5,435 nucleotides of DNA from Acidobacteriota bacterium (GTDB lineage Bacteria; Acidobacteriota; Terriglobia; UBA7540), in contig QHZM01000515.1 in NCBI GenBank assembly GCA_003224665.1, positions 1 through 5,435 on the forward strand. Reading direction: 5' to 3'. Made by a program: the position numbers and the translations under genes. The notes under the pieces are model-generated. The model had not been told where the DNA came from and ran no database searches. It saw nothing but the letters and a program-made list of their open reading frames with translations. Positions within the stretch are counted from its first letter, which is position 1, and every line of letters begins with the position of its first letter. Below, one piece after another: positions 4,953 through 5,435 of this stretch.

Positions 4953-5435
4953 CCAGCGGGGGCGGGCGGAAATCGAGCCTGAAGCGCTCGACTCATCTGA
5001 ACTATTGGCTGTCTTTGGCAGGGATTTGCTGAACGTCAGATACCCCTGTGTGCGCATCCTTGGTGAAAAAGATTAGTGCGTGAGGGGTGTTGGCGTGGGG
5101 GAAGAGAAGGTTTAGTCTGCTCACACACCCGCAGATTGGCTTCAGCGGCCAAAGCTTCAAATCCGAGCTTATCAACCGGAGCAATTTAAAGGGAGAGGTC
5201 GTGGTTCGGTTCGGGGTTCTAGAACTCGGAAGATGCATCGATACTCGCCATGGATCGGGTGCCTTGGTTTGCTATTGGAAGATTCTATTTCCTGCCGATC
5301 CCGACGCCGCAGACATTAAAAGTGGTGACCGTGTCCGGGCGTCGCAACGGAGATTACCCTACGATCGAGGCTTGACAGCTCAAGGCCCATGGGTATGCAA
5401 ACCGATTTGATAAGGCAGGACGCTTGACCTATGAT
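4953..5435. other. Right end, no supported gene
   Basis: About 480 bases. Apart from the hairpin at 4973-4991, the only notable item is a plus-strand open frame of 107 codons from GTG at 5087 to TGA at 5410. It has no ribosome site at a usable distance and no recognisable domain, and a frame of similar quality exists on the opposite strand (5002-5238), so neither is called. The stretch may be true spacer or a decayed gene. Confidence 0.4.

Noticed and set aside
5002..5238. 78-codon minus-strand open frame
   Set aside because: Composition is Pro/Ser/Thr/Leu-rich without motifs; overlaps the plus frame; no promoter or start signal.
5372..5400. TTGACA near the right edge as a promoter
   Set aside because: The -35 is perfect but no acceptable -10 stands 16-18 bases downstream.
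5087..5410. 107-codon plus-strand open frame starting at GTG
   Set aside because: No ribosome site at a usable distance, no recognisable domain, and a competing frame of similar quality on the other strand.

Overview
The window looks like chromosomal DNA of a moderately GC-rich bacterium, most likely an acidobacterium. That assignment rests on the two-PilZ/CxxC protein style and on the secreted GH42 type; both are family-level impressions, not database results. There is no sign of phage, plasmid, CRISPR, IS element, tRNA or rRNA.

Layout, left to right. (1) Positions 3-434 (+): the 3' end of an unrecognised gene that enters from the left edge. An 11-bp inverted repeat straddles its stop codon and separates it from a convergent gene. 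(2) Positions 465-1415 (-): 6-phosphofructokinase of the PPi-type (Asp and Lys signature), complete at the C-terminus but missing the N-terminal glycine-rich segment. (3) Positions 1416-1677: divergent intergenic region with a good minus-strand promoter for the kinase, small hairpins, and the ribosome site of the next gene. (4) Positions 1678-3650 (+): a secreted GH42 beta-galactosidase-like enzyme split into two frames, with about 50 residues missing at the break. (5) Positions 3651-3931: noncoding, with a perfect 9-bp inverted repeat, copy A of a roughly 70-bp degenerate repeat, and a plus-strand terminator-like hairpin with seven T. (6) Positions 3932-4617 (-): a PilZ-CxxC-PilZ protein, also split into two frames with its middle missing. 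(7) Positions 4618-5435: mostly noncoding, with a possible plus-strand promoter and copy B of the degenerate repeat, followed by a small hairpin.

The main observation is that all three recognisable genes carry the same kind of lesion: a short internal loss plus a frame change, while sequence on both sides is well conserved. Catalytic residues of the kinase C-terminal part and of the GH42 remain. Either the locus is undergoing recent pseudogenisation or short segments were lost in assembly; the sequence alone cannot decide. The second observation is the repeat pair A/B, which flanks the PilZ gene, keeps identical internal spacing between its conserved blocks, and is followed in both copies by a hairpin. 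This could be an undescribed structured RNA or a dispersed noncoding element.

Functionally, the intact genes would give a secreted galactosidase feeding sugars to glycolysis and a PPi-linked phosphofructokinase. They are divergent neighbours, so shared regulation is possible but not shown.
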